From Planctomycetota bacterium (GTDB lineage Bacteria > Planctomycetota > Planctomycetia > Planctomycetales > Planctomycetaceae): a DNA stretch of 64,000 bases. The notes under the pieces are model-generated. The model did not search any database. It was not told the origin of the DNA and saw only the letters and a list, made by a program, of their open reading frames with translations. The stretch covers positions 496,001 to 560,000 of the forward strand of contig JACTNB010000013.1 in the NCBI GenBank assembly GCA_014584345.1, written 5' to 3'. This document shows positions 37,593-52,167 of this stretch, in pieces. A program made the translations under genes and the position numbers. Position 1 is the stretch's first letter; every line of letters begins with the position of its first letter.

Positions 37593-38468
37593 ATGAAATT
37601 AGGAATGGTGGAGAGCGCGGGCGTTAGAAAACTCGTTGGCGTCGAGGTGCGGGACGGGCAGACGCGCTATGTCGACTTGTGTGCCGTCGATGATTCCCTG
37701 CCCACTTGCCTGCAGGGGGTGCTGCAAGTTCCAGGAGAACTGGAACGAGCGGAGCGGGCCTTCCAAATGGGCCTGGCGCAAGAACGCTTTGTTTCCGGGG
37801 AGTTGCGTGCCCCTTTCCTGAAGCCGGAAAAAATTCTGTGCATTGGACTGAATTACAGCGACCACGCGCGGGAAACAGGGGCCCAGATACCTACCGAACC
37901 GGTCTGTTTTGGCAAATACGCCAACACGCTGATTGGTCCCAATGAGGCCATTGTGTTGCCGCGTGTCAGCCAGAATGTCGATTACGAAGCGGAACTGGTG
38001 GTGGTTATCGGCAAACGGGCACGGCACGTCGCGGAAGCGGATGCCTACGATTACATCGCGGGTTACATGGTGGGACACGATGTTTCGGCCAGAGACTGGC
38101 AGAAGGGGCGCCCTGGTGGCCAGTGGATGCTGGGGAAATCGCCAGATACCTTTGCCCCGATCGGTCCCTACCTGGTCACGCGGGAAGAGATTCCCGATCC
38201 CCATGGCTTGCGGATCTCGCTGACACTTAATGGCCAGGTGATGCAGGATGGCTCGACGAGTGACCTGATCTTCCCGATACCCCGTCTGATCGCGCATTTG
38301 ACTCAACTGATGACCCTCGCGCCGGGAGACCTGATCTTCACGGGGACGCCTGCCGGCGTCGGCGATGCTCGCACGCCCAAGGTCTTCCTGAAACCGGGTG
38401 ACCGCGTGGAAGTGACCATCGAAAAACTCGGCTCCCTTTCAAATCCGGTCATCGCGGAAGAAGCGTAG
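37593..38468 (+). CDS. Fumarylacetoacetate hydrolase (FAH) family protein
   Basis: 291 residues with a strong RBS (GAGGAA). The C-terminal FAH domain starts at KILCIGLNYSDHARETG and holds the metal ligands in VDYEAELVVVIG and HDVSARDWQKGR, then GKSPDTFAPIGPYLV and IFTGTPAGVG. Members act as ketopent-enoate or hydroxyhepta-diene-dioate hydrolases or isomerases, or acylpyruvases. Substrate cannot be told from context: fabI precedes and queE follows. Confidence 0.88.
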   Translation: MKLGMVESAGVRKLVGVEVRDGQTRYVDLCAVDDSLPTCLQGVLQVPGELERAERAFQMGLAQERFVSGELRAPFLKPEKILCIGLNYSDHARETGAQIPTEPVCFGKYANTLIGPNEAIVLPRVSQNVDYEAELVVVIGKRARHVAEADAYDYIAGYMVGHDVSARDWQKGRPGGQWMLGKSPDTFAPIGPYLVTREEIPDPHGLRISLTLNGQVMQDGSTSDLIFPIPRLIAHLTQLMTLAPGDLIFTGTPAGVGDARTPKVFLKPGDRVEVTIEKLGSLSNPVIAEEA

Positions 38469-38608
38469 CCGTCCGGCATGGGCAGGAATGTGGGTGCTGT
38501 CGGCTCCGCCAGTCCCTTTGAAGTGTCTTATCGATAATGAGGTTACACTGGCCAAGCCAGTGGCGCACAGCGGTCCAGCGCGGGTGGTCCTTGGCGTAGT
38601 CAGGTAGT

Positions 38609-39295
38609 GTGGACTTGTTGATTTCGGAAATATTCGCATCGATCCAGGGGGAAGGGCAGTACACGGGGACGCCGTCGGTATTTGTGCGGCTATCGGGATG
38701 CAATTTGCGCTGCGGGTTCTGCGATACGCCCTATGCTTCCTGGGAACCCGAGGGGGAGGAGATGACGGTCGCCGAGATCGTTGATGCGGTCGAACAATGG
38801 TGGCATCCACACGTGGTTCTGACCGGCGGGGAACCGATGATCTTCAAGGAACTGCCCGAGTTGTCCCTGGCCTTGAAGCGGCGGGACCGCTTCCTGACCG
38901 TCGAGACGGCGGGAACCGTGTTTCAGGAACTGGAAGCGGATTTAATGTCGATCAGCCCCAAGCGCGCGAACTCTACTCCGGTTGATCATCCCGGCTGGTC
39001 CGAGCGTCACGAGCGGCGACGGCATCGCCCCGACGTGATTCGGGAGTTGGTTTCCACCTACAACTGCCAGTTCAAGTTCGTGATCGACAGACCGGACGAC
39101 GTGGCCGACGTGCTCGATTACATCGCGGAAATTCCGGAAGTGAGCCGGGAAACGGTCTGGCTGATGCCCCAAGCCCGCGAACGCGATGTGCTCGCGGAAA
39201 AGCTGCTATGGTTGCAACCGCTGGCGCTGGAGCATGGTTTTCATTTGGCTACCCGGCTGCAAATACAACAATTCGGCAATCGGCGGGGGACCTGA
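38609..39295 (+). CDS. queE: 7-carboxy-7-deazaguanine synthase
   Basis: 228 residues starting at GTG 38609, the only start near the conserved ISEIFASIQGEGQYTG. Radical SAM motif CNLRCGFC, the QueE-specific short core VLTGGEPMIF and the FLTVETAGT strand are present. It converts carboxytetrahydropterin to the 7-deazaguanine base in queuosine synthesis. The tgt gene 0.8 kb downstream supports this. Its TGA overlaps the ATG of the LRR lipoprotein gene (TGATG). Confidence 0.9.
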   Translation: MDLLISEIFASIQGEGQYTGTPSVFVRLSGCNLRCGFCDTPYASWEPEGEEMTVAEIVDAVEQWWHPHVVLTGGEPMIFKELPELSLALKRRDRFLTVETAGTVFQELEADLMSISPKRANSTPVDHPGWSERHERRRHRPDVIRELVSTYNCQFKFVIDRPDDVADVLDYIAEIPEVSRETVWLMPQARERDVLAEKLLWLQPLALEHGFHLATRLQIQQFGNRRGT

Positions 39296-40020
39296 TGCAC
39301 GCATTCCTGGGGACTGGATCCTGTTTGCTGTTCCTGCTGGCATTAAGCATGACCGGGTGCCGACCTGCCGGAGAATCGGAATCTCCCGCCTTTGTCAAGC
39401 GGGAATACACCTGGGAACAACGCATTGAGGGAGTGCGAGCCGGGGACTTCGACCAGGTGATTGAACTGGATGAATCGATCACGCACGAGCAGTTTCAAAT
39501 GCTGGAGACATGCCGGGAGGAATTGCGGCATCTGGAAATCGGCCAGGCGGAATTGAACGCCGCGGATTGGGAATTGCTGTCCCGCCTGGAAAACCTGGAC
39601 TGGTTAAGGCTCGATTTTTCCGTATCGGACATGGCCCTGGAATCGATTGCAAAACTTCCCCACTTGCGGATCCTGAACCTGCCGGACGGGGAATTTGGCG
39701 ATGCGGGACTGGCCCATTTGACCTCGCTGCGGGAGTTGGAATTACTGCGATTTCACAGCGAGGCCGTCACCGATGCCGGCTTGGTGCACGTGGCGGGTTT
39801 GCCGGCATTGCGGTATCTGCATTTGATTCAAGTGCCAATCACCGATGTGGGACTGAAAGCCCTGCATCAGGCACGTACACTGGAATCGTTGTATCTGGAC
39901 GGAGGGCAGGCCACGGATGCAGGGCTGGCGGCCTTGCTGCAGGCCTTGCCCGAACTGCATCTGCACAAGGATCAACTCCACCTGCCCGAGGATCCGCACG
40001 CCCACGAACATCGCAAATAA
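39295..40020 (+). CDS. Leucine-rich-repeat lipoprotein
   Basis: 241 residues from the ATG that overlaps the queE stop. The signal peptide (MHAFLGTGSCLLFLLALSMTGC) ends in the lipobox MTGC. At least five LRR units follow from about residue 70: LRHLEIGQAEL, LDWLRLDFSV, LRILNLPDGEFGDAGLAHL, LRELELLRF...VTDAGLVHV and LRYLHLIQVPITDVGLKAL. The DxGL-rich form is of the cysteine-containing/bacterial LRR type. Its partner is unknown, and the translational coupling to queE has no obvious functional reason. Confidence 0.78.
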   Translation: MHAFLGTGSCLLFLLALSMTGCRPAGESESPAFVKREYTWEQRIEGVRAGDFDQVIELDESITHEQFQMLETCREELRHLEIGQAELNAADWELLSRLENLDWLRLDFSVSDMALESIAKLPHLRILNLPDGEFGDAGLAHLTSLRELELLRFHSEAVTDAGLVHVAGLPALRYLHLIQVPITDVGLKALHQARTLESLYLDGGQATDAGLAALLQALPELHLHKDQLHLPEDPHAHEHRK

Positions 40021-40129
40021 CGAGAAACATCGCGGAATACGAGTCCGGGCGACCGACCTCGGCGGCCATCGCGTGGCCGATAGTCAGAGTCTGATTCACA
40101 GCCCCTAAGGCATTCATCGAGGGATACCG

Positions 40130-41248
40130 TTGTCGAAATTCTGGTTTGAGTTGGAACATGTTGACCGAGTCACCGGCGCGCGGGCGGGATTTTGGCACAC
40201 TCCCCACGGCGTGGTGCGCACGCCCGCGTTCATGCCCGTGGGAACGCTGGGAACGGTGAAGGGGTTGTTGCCCGAGCAGTTGCGTCAGGCGGGAGCCGAG
40301 ATGCTGTTGGCCAACACGTATCATCTGGCGCTGCGTCCGGGCGCGGACGTGGTGGCCGATCTGGGAGGTTTGCATGCCTTCATGAACTGGGACGGCCCCA
40401 TTTTGACCGATAGCGGGGGATTCCAGGTTTTCAGTCTGGCCAAATTATCCAAGCTAACGGACGATCAGGTAGTATTTCGTTCGCATATCGATGGCAGCCT
40501 GCTGGAACTGTCGCCGGAAAAAGCGATAGAAATCCAGGAAAAACTGGGGGCCGACTGCATCATGTGTCTGGACGAGTGTCCGCCCCATGATGCCGGCCGG
40601 GAACGGCTGGAAGCGGCGGTGAACCGGACGACCGCCTGGGCCCGGCGCTGCCGCGACGCACAACGCCGGGAGGATCAGGCGCTCTTCGGGATTGTGCAGG
40701 GGGGGATCGAGCGGGACCTGCGCGAAAAATCGGCCGACGGGCTCTTGCCCCTGGAGTTTCCCGGATATGCAATCGGCGGGCTGAGTGTGGGGGAAGAGCC
40801 GGGCGATATGTATCGAACACTGGAATACACAACGCCCCTGTTGCCTCCGGAGAAGCCTCGTTATCTGATGGGAGTGGGGAAACCGGTCGATCTGCTGGAG
40901 GGAATTCTGCGGGGTATCGACCTGTTCGACTGCGTGATGCCCACCCGTAATGGCCGCAATGCCATGGCGTTTACGTCGGCGGGGCCGGTGAAGATCCGGA
41001 ACGCCAAGTATCAGCGGGACGCAGCTCCGCTGGACGAGGCGGGGGCCTCGGAAGTGGGGCGGACCTACACTCGGGGTTACTTGCGGCATTTATTCATGGC
41101 GGGGGAGATGCTGGGGCCAATTTTGCTTTCCTGGCACAATATCGCGTTTTACGAGCATCTGGTGGCCGGGATGCGGAGTGCCATCTTGGAGGATCGAAGC
41201 GCGGAGTTTCGGGCCGGTCAGCTTGCCCGATGGGGCCAGGAACCCTAA
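40130..41248 (+). CDS. tgt: tRNA-guanine (queuine) transglycosylase
   Basis: 372 residues from TTG 40130, the only start near the conserved FWFELEHVDRVTGARAGFW; GAGGG is just upstream. TGT hallmarks: DSGGFQVFSL (catalytic-region Asp), DECPPHD, GIVQGGIERDLR, GGLSVGE, and FDCVMPTRNGRNAMAFT with the nucleophilic Asp. The usual CxCxxC...H zinc site region is changed: after KIRNAKYQRDAAPLDE no Cys cluster is visible (see findings). It exchanges guanine 34 of tRNA for preQ1. First gene of the tgt-yajC-secDF order. Confidence 0.92.
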   Translation: MSKFWFELEHVDRVTGARAGFWHTPHGVVRTPAFMPVGTLGTVKGLLPEQLRQAGAEMLLANTYHLALRPGADVVADLGGLHAFMNWDGPILTDSGGFQVFSLAKLSKLTDDQVVFRSHIDGSLLELSPEKAIEIQEKLGADCIMCLDECPPHDAGRERLEAAVNRTTAWARRCRDAQRREDQALFGIVQGGIERDLREKSADGLLPLEFPGYAIGGLSVGEEPGDMYRTLEYTTPLLPPEKPRYLMGVGKPVDLLEGILRGIDLFDCVMPTRNGRNAMAFTSAGPVKIRNAKYQRDAAPLDEAGASEVGRTYTRGYLRHLFMAGEMLGPILLSWHNIAFYEHLVAGMRSAILEDRSAEFRAGQLARWGQEP

Positions 41249-41354
41249 TATACGCCATTCTTTTCGCGGCGCAATAGACGAATTGACAGTCCATATCCGA
41301 TTCCCGGAAGGCGGGGGCCGGGGGGAATGTTCGTCGTAAGTTCGAGTAAAACCC

Positions 41355-41753
41355 ATGGAAATTTCCACGATGCTGTTCAATCTCCTGCTATTCATCGAAC
41401 CCTGTCTGCTGCTGGCGCAGGAAGCGGAAGGAGACGCCAAACAGCCTGATTATATCGAGTTGTTCGGCTTTCCGTTGATGATGATGGTCATGATTTACAT
41501 TCTGCTGGTGGTGATGCCGCAATCGCGGGAACGACGCGGCCGAGTCGAATTCATGAACAATCTCAAGAAGAACGACAACGTGGTGACCTTTGGGGGCATT
41601 TATGGTACCATTGCCGGGTTTTCCGCCGATGGAGAGCAGATTACCTTGCGGGTGGATGAAAATACGCGGATTCGCGTCAGAAAAAGCAGCATTGAATCCG
41701 TGGTGAAATCCGAGGGAGAGTCGAAAAAGGCCGACGACAAGTCGGCGAAGTAA
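41355..41753 (+). CDS. yajC: Preprotein translocase subunit YajC
   Basis: 132 residues. One membrane helix (FPLMMMVMIYILLVVMPQSRERRGR) with the typical positive end, then the small soluble domain NLKKNDNVVTFGGIYGTIAGF, and a Lys/Glu/Ser-rich tail (ESKKADDKSAK). YajC associates with SecDF. The gene is followed by secDF after about 270 bases, the standard order. Confidence 0.95.
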   Translation: MEISTMLFNLLLFIEPCLLLAQEAEGDAKQPDYIELFGFPLMMMVMIYILLVVMPQSRERRGRVEFMNNLKKNDNVVTFGGIYGTIAGFSADGEQITLRVDENTRIRVRKSSIESVVKSEGESKKADDKSAK

Positions 41754-42026
41754 GGGTCGGCATGCAACGGGAGATTGGTGCGGAGGACTTCGGCGAGCCC
41801 CTGGCGGCGTCCGCGAGGAACTTCGGATCGCGAGTGGATCCCCGGGTTATTGGGAATAGCCGCCGGGAATTGGGGTTCAAGTCAACCTGGTTTTGATTAA
41901 GTAACGAGAGGCCGTCGTGGTTCCGGGGATGTCGACCGACATCACGGAGCTGTACCATTCACGCATTTCATTCAGATCGTCGCGGCTGCCTGTGCAGTGG
42001 CGACACATCACGAAAGACGTCTCGGG

Positions 42027-44930
<2,904 letters not shown>

Positions 44931-44960
44931 TGCCAGGCCGCCCGTGGATGCGTGCAGCAC

Positions 44961-45141
44961 CGGTTTCCTGTCAAGAAGCGGGCCAGGCGGGCGGTTCCTC
45001 AAGGAACACTCATTGGGCCCAACATCAATTCTGGCAATGCATTGCGATAAACTTGGCCCCCGTCAGACCCACATCCTGACGGGGGCGGCTAGTTCGTCAA
45101 TGTCAGCACGTCTGTTTTATTGACCCGGGGAAGAAATCCGG
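44961..45141 (-). repeat. Dispersed inverted-repeat element, copy D (subtype 2, degenerate)
   Basis: On the minus strand the head (CCCGGGTCAATAAAACAGAC) starts at the rluD stop and is followed by the arm ending AACTAGCCGCCCCCGTCAGG (45067-45094 on plus). The loop carries the subtype-2 palindrome GCAATGCATTGC and ends in GGAACCGCCCGCC. The distal arm (about 44961-44984) is decayed and the tail is missing; the secDF stop at 44930 is close by. Confidence 0.75.
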
Positions 45142-45143
45142 GC

Positions 45144-46182
<1,039 letters not shown>

Positions 46183-46196
<14 letters not shown>

Positions 46197-47199
46197 CGGC
46201 AGAGGGCTCGGCTGGTTTTGGTTCGGCTGGATCGGAGGGTTTTGGAGATTCCGGGGCGGGTTTTTCAGGTGCCGGTTCCTCCGGCTTGGAATCCGGTTTC
46301 GTTTCGTCGGGCTTGGTTTCGGATTTGGTTTCGGATTTGGTTTCGGGAGTCGCAGCCCCGTCCGGTTTTTTTTCCGGTTTTGCAGTACCTGTCGGGGGGA
46401 ATTCTGGCGCGGAGGGGACTGTCAAGGCCGGGCCAGGCTGCGCGGACGTTTCCGTTGCGGGGTTCTCTCCGGGGGGTGCAGGCATCGCTTTGTCGTCGGG
46501 CGTTTCCGTGGGGAGCGTCAGGCCTTCGAGATTCAGGGACTTCAGCAGGTCGCTGGGCTGATCGCGATCCTTGGGAGCAGGCTTCTGCACGGCAAACCAG
46601 GCGTAGAAATCTTGGGTATTCTGTTTTTTCAAGCGGGTGAGGGCATCCTCGACCAGGGATTTGTAGGGCGTATCAGGGAACTCGGCCAGGAGATTCTCGT
46701 AAGCCTGCAGGGCGGGCTGCAGGTCTCCCGTCGAAGTGGCTTCTAGCGTGCGGGCCAGGCCAAACAAGGCCCGTTCACGGACTTCGGGAGAAGTCTTGGT
46801 TTGCAGAATCAGTGCATCAAAAGCCGCCCTGGCTTCCGCGAGATCTGCGGGGGCGGCATCGCGATCGGTAAACAGCAATTGAATACCGTTCCGCAAATAA
46901 CGCTCTCCCATGCCCAGTTGAGCCCATTGGCCCACGGGGGTCCCTTTGTAACTTTCCGCGATACCAGCCAGATCTTCGGGAGTGCGAGCTCCCATCAGAG
47001 CCGACCAGCCCTGGGTATCGGCCGAACCCGCAGTCCGCGAATAATACACAAAGGCAGCAAGCAACAGCAGCAAGGCTGATAACCACAGCAGGAGACGATT
47101 GCCATGCTCCGCAACCAGATAGGCGTAGCGCGAACGCCACTTTTCGATCAATTTTTCCAGATCGTTCTGCACCAACTCGTGTCGATGTTCGCTCTTCAT
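46183..47199 (-). CDS. TPR membrane protein with Pro/Glu/Lys-rich tail
   Basis: 338 residues. One membrane helix (LLLWLSALLLLLAAFVYYS) at about 34-52, after a basic cytoplasmic N-terminus. The following periplasmic part has TPR-like helices (AQLGMGERYLRNGIQLLF, ALFGLARTLEATSTGDLQPALQAYENL). The last 100 residues are almost pure Pro, Glu, Lys and Thr, with KSETKSETKPDETKPDSKPE repeats. The topology is like YfgM, a SecYEG-associated chaperone, which is a weak analogy. Coupled to rluD. Confidence 0.72.
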
Positions 47200-47363
47200 G
47201 GCTTCCGTGGTCTATTTCTCTGGAGTGCACGCGGGGGGCAACCCGCAGTCGCCCTTCGTGCCAAAGTATAGGGTGCACGGAGCGAGACGGTCAAGCAGAC
47301 ACTTCGCCCGCCTCCTTCCCTTTCCAGACGCAATACATCGCCCGGACAACACGGTTCGATGCC

Positions 47364-48371
47364 TCACTTGGGAGCGCATTTGCGAGTGGAAATGCCGAGC
47401 TTCTTCATCTTGTTGTACAAAGTCACACGGCTGATCCCCAGCTCCCGAGCAGCTCGAGTGCGACTCTGCAAATTGCGTTGCAATACCCTTTCGATCCGTT
47501 CCCGCTCGACTTCCGCCACCGACGCGCCCAGGGTATCCTCCCCCCCCGTGGGAGTTTCGGCCATGTCGCGCCCCGAGAACCCGGGAAACCCCGTTCCCAC
47601 GGTTACCGAACCGGGCCAACTGCTCGGCGACTGTACGTCCACCGGGAGCAGGTCCGCGGAAAGCACTCCGGATTGACAATACAGAATGGCCCGCTCGATG
47701 CTGTGCTTCAATTCTCGCAGGTTACCGGGCCACGCGTAATTTTGCAGGCAGGTGATCACCCGGTCTTCGATCCGGGGAATCGTCTTGCCATAACGCTCCG
47801 CAAAATACCGGACGAATTCGCGGGTCAACGCGGGAATTTCGTCCCGCCTCGACCGTAAGGGGGGCAATTCAAAACGGAACATCCCAACGCGGTAATACAA
47901 TTCGCTGCGAAAGCTCCCTAACCCAACCCGCTGCCTGAGATCGACGCTTGTGGTAAATACCCAGCGAATCCGGGACTGGCCCGGCGCAACCGGTGTATCC
48001 GCCAGGGTTTTGAGAACCGCCAACTGCTGTCTTTCGGACAGACCTTCGATGCCACGCAACACGATGGTTTGCCCATCATGCGGGCTGGTGGCTGCCTCCA
48101 AGCCCATTGCCGACCGGGGAACAGGGGACGCCATCCAACACGCGACCTCCTCCGCCGGGCTGGGGAGATGCACCTCGTGGAATCCGGCAGGCTCGCCTCC
48201 CGTAATATTGTGCAGTTTTCGCGCCAGGTATGCCTTCCCCGTCCCGCTTTCTCCGGTGAGCAAGACAAATCCCTGTTCTCGAAATGCAATGGTCATTTCG
48301 TTCAGTCGTTGCACCGGAGGCTGACGCGGCGAAGCGGAGACATCGGTTGCAGCGCGAAAGTGAGAGTGCAT
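47364..48371 (-). CDS. NtrC-like AAA+ regulator with Fis-type HTH, lacking GAFTGA
   Basis: 335 residues from ATG 48371; a GTG at 48416 is an alternative. Walker A is GESGTGKAYLARKLH. The region between Walker A and B is shortened, and the sigma-54-contacting GAFTGA loop is absent: the sequence goes from VHLPSPAEEVACWMASPVPRS to TIVLRGIEGLSERQQ (Walker B-like, without the DE pair). The sensor and arginine region LPPLRSRRDEIPAL and the C-terminal Fis helix-turn-helix (RAARELGISRVTLYNKMKKLGIS) are complete. No receiver domain. It probably binds DNA and may not activate sigma-54. Confidence 0.8.
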   Translation of the reverse strand: MHSHFRAATDVSASPRQPPVQRLNEMTIAFREQGFVLLTGESGTGKAYLARKLHNITGGEPAGFHEVHLPSPAEEVACWMASPVPRSAMGLEAATSPHDGQTIVLRGIEGLSERQQLAVLKTLADTPVAPGQSRIRWVFTTSVDLRQRVGLGSFRSELYYRVGMFRFELPPLRSRRDEIPALTREFVRYFAERYGKTIPRIEDRVITCLQNYAWPGNLRELKHSIERAILYCQSGVLSADLLPVDVQSPSSWPGSVTVGTGFPGFSGRDMAETPTGGEDTLGASVAEVERERIERVLQRNLQSRTRAARELGISRVTLYNKMKKLGISTRKCAPK

Positions 48372-48798
48372 GGGATTACCTGATCGAGAGTGTGGTGCAG
48401 TGTCAGCCAGATTCACGAGTCTGAATACGTGTTCGTAATCCTTAACATTTTTGATGCCAGTTCCGTGCAGTTTACGAATGTGTCAACGGAATGCCGCGAC
48501 GCATGGATGGCCAGGCATTGCACAACTTGCTTTGCAGATTCGGCTTAAGAATGTTTCCGGGCGTTTTGGGAACCGTTGGCGCGTTCCCCGTTTCGTGTCC
48601 TGGGAGAATCCGGGCGCGTTGCGGGAATGCAACGGCCTCTGTGTTATGTGGTTTTTTTGCAGCGCGTATCACTTTCGGCCTACCGGTGACTGGCATTGAG
48701 GCGGAAATCCGAGTAAAAGCGAAAAAAAAGCCCCCTGCCGCTCACGCGGAAAATTCGCAAAAACGATGTTTGATGCTTGGAAAAGAGAGAAACGAGAG
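48372..48798. other. Divergent intergenic region (regulator/transaldolase)
   Basis: No coding sequence recognised. The transaldolase frame begins at 48766, but its ATG at 48799 is preferred, with the purine-rich AGAGAAACGAGAG before it. No convincing sigma-54 -24/-12 box was found. Confidence 0.4.
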
Positions 48799-49851
<1,053 letters not shown>

Positions 49852-49955
49852 CGCGGGAATACCCGGCGGCATGGTCGAACCGGGCAGGGGAATCTGGTAA
49901 GCTATCGACGAGGTTTGATCGGTTCGAAGGCCCCTGATTCTCCCGAGAGGCGTAA

Positions 49956-52067
49956 ATGAAAACACGATCGCGATTGACCGTGCTGGCATGGGTGATCTTG
50001 GCGACATATTGGTTTGATGCTCCCGCGTCGCTGTTTTCGGAGGAAGTCGTCCCGTGGAATTCTCGCGCGACGCGCGCGAACTGGTGGCGTGCCACGCGGG
50101 ATTACAACACGAAGTACCATCCCTGGAAGCCGCCGGAATCCCGCCAGGCCTGGGAACGGGCAGCTGAACAACTCCGCGAACGCATACTGATCTCCCAGGG
50201 CTTATGGCCCCTGCCTGAACGGACGGCGTTGCAACCGGTCGTGCATGGGAAGATCGACTGCGGCGACTACACCATCGAAAAAGTCTTTTTTACCTCGCGA
50301 CCGGGCGTGTACGTGACCGGAAATCTGTACCGTCCCCAGGGGGGATCGGGCAAAAAGCCGGGCGTGTTGTCTCCCCATGGCCACTGGGCTGACGGTCGAT
50401 TCTACGATGCCGGGGAAAAGCAGGCCGAGGCACAAAGAGAGGCCGGTGCGGAAAGCCATCTTGCAGCCGCCCGTTCCCCCATTCAGGCGCGCATGGTCCA
50501 CCTGGCCCGCATGGGGTGTGTCGTCTTTCATTACGACATGATCGGCAACGCGGATAATACCTTTTTGCATCACACCGCCGACTTTACCACGCCAGCCGAT
50601 GCCTTGTGGTTGCTGGAATCGATGGGGCTGCAGACCTGGAATTCCTGGCGGGCACTCGATTTCCTGGCCGGGTTGGATGATGTCGACCCGGAACGAATCG
50701 TGATGACCGGCGCGAGTGGCGGAGGAACGCAAACCTTCATGCTGTCCGCCCTGGACGAACGCGTAAAAATCGCCGTCCCAGCCGTGATGGTGTCGACCGA
50801 CATGCAGGGGGGCTGCATCTGTGAAAATGCACCCTATCTGCGAATCGACACCAACAACGTCGCCATTGCGGCCCTGTTCGCACCGCGTCCCCTGGGGTTA
50901 ATTGGCGCCAATGACTGGACCTTGCGGATTGCCACGCGGGGCCTGCCCGAACTGCGCCAGATTTACGGTTATTACGATCAGGCCGATCTGGTTCAGGCCT
51001 GGGTGCATCCCGAATTTGGGCACAATTACAACGAGGTTTCGCGGCGCTACATGTATCAGTGGTTCGCCGATAAACTTTCGCTGGAGGGGGCCGAGACTGT
51101 CGAACGGGACTTCGAGCGAAAAACCGCCGCCGAATTGACCGTGTTCAACGAAGAACATCCCCGCCCAACCGATGCCCTGAAGGCCGCGGACTTGCGCCAG
51201 GCATGGATCGAAGCTGGTCAACGGACCCTCGAGGCCTGGGCCACGCAGGAAGCCGCCGACGATTACGAGCGGACCGTGTCGGCGGCATCCCGGGTTCTAC
51301 TCGGAGGGCCGATACCCGAGGCCAGCGACTTGCTGGTTTCGCGGCTGGGCCCGGAAGAGAGCGGCAGTCAACAGGAAAACGCGGCCGCTTACCTCGTTTC
51401 CCGCCGCGATGACGGGCACACGGTTCCGGTTCTCGTCCGGCAGCCCGCCAACCCCACGGGCAAGGGGGTATTTTGGTTCTCGCGCGAAGGCTTGGCCCGA
51501 GCCGACAGTTCCGAACCACAATCCAGGGCCGATATCGAGGCCCTGCTGGCGGAAGGGTCCGTGCTCGTCACTGCCGACATTTATGCCACTGGCCTGAATC
51601 GTCCCGGCGGAGAGCAACCGCTCCCCTCGGTCAACAGCCGCTACTACGGGTACACCCACGGGTACAACCTGCCCTTGATCTCCGAGCAGGTGAGAGACAT
51701 CCGCTCGGTGGTCGTCGGTCTGCGGCAAGAACTGGACTTGCGCGAGATTGTACTGATAGGCACGGGCGAGATGGGAGCCCCGGTCCTGCTGGCTCAGTCG
51801 TCCCTGTCTCCCTCGGTCACGGAAACCGTTGTGGAACTGCCGCGGGGTTTGAATGACGTGCGGGAACTCGATGATCCCCTGTTCCTCCCGGGAGCGTCGA
51901 AATATGGCGGACTCGGCGGCCTGGCCGGGCTGCATCCCGTCCCGCGCATCGCCATTCACCTGGCACCGGCAGCCGTGCAGCATGAATTAAGGCAACTCAC
52001 CCTGCGGGGGAAAGAGGTCCGGTTCGTCGATGCGCCCGTGCGATTTGCCCGGGAGACCACGGAATAG
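49956..52067 (+). CDS. Secreted alpha/beta-hydrolase (acetyl-xylan-esterase-like)
   Basis: 703 residues. An N-terminal signal peptide of about 28 residues is followed by a planctomycete-type hydrolase domain: KKPGVLSPHGHWADGRF (oxyanion strand), IVMTGASGGGTQTFM (nucleophile Ser) and VHPEFGHNYN (catalytic His). A second hydrolase-like domain lies at about 430-703 (IVLIGTGEMGAPVL) with no Ser in the elbow, so it looks inactive. Polysaccharide deacetylation is plausible; substrate not proven. Confidence 0.75.
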   Translation: MKTRSRLTVLAWVILATYWFDAPASLFSEEVVPWNSRATRANWWRATRDYNTKYHPWKPPESRQAWERAAEQLRERILISQGLWPLPERTALQPVVHGKIDCGDYTIEKVFFTSRPGVYVTGNLYRPQGGSGKKPGVLSPHGHWADGRFYDAGEKQAEAQREAGAESHLAAARSPIQARMVHLARMGCVVFHYDMIGNADNTFLHHTADFTTPADALWLLESMGLQTWNSWRALDFLAGLDDVDPERIVMTGASGGGTQTFMLSALDERVKIAVPAVMVSTDMQGGCICENAPYLRIDTNNVAIAALFAPRPLGLIGANDWTLRIATRGLPELRQIYGYYDQADLVQAWVHPEFGHNYNEVSRRYMYQWFADKLSLEGAETVERDFERKTAAELTVFNEEHPRPTDALKAADLRQAWIEAGQRTLEAWATQEAADDYERTVSAASRVLLGGPIPEASDLLVSRLGPEESGSQQENAAAYLVSRRDDGHTVPVLVRQPANPTGKGVFWFSREGLARADSSEPQSRADIEALLAEGSVLVTADIYATGLNRPGGEQPLPSVNSRYYGYTHGYNLPLISEQVRDIRSVVVGLRQELDLREIVLIGTGEMGAPVLLAQSSLSPSVTETVVELPRGLNDVRELDDPLFLPGASKYGGLGGLAGLHPVPRIAIHLAPAAVQHELRQLTLRGKEVRFVDAPVRFARETTE

Positions 52068-52167
52068 AACGTCCACCAACCCCGCGCCCCGATTCGTCCG
52101 GCAACCCGCCTTTGTCTGCTCCGGAACACTCCCTTTGGAACATCATATTGGGCGGGTGTTTTGTGAC

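Noticed and set aside
38461..38608. Transposase remnant between the FAH gene and queE
   Set aside because: An antisense frame looks faintly protein-like but matches no family I know and overlaps the queE start.
48500..48560. Sigma-54 promoter upstream of transaldolase
   Set aside because: TTGCAC...TTTGCA lacks the conserved GG and has the wrong spacing.
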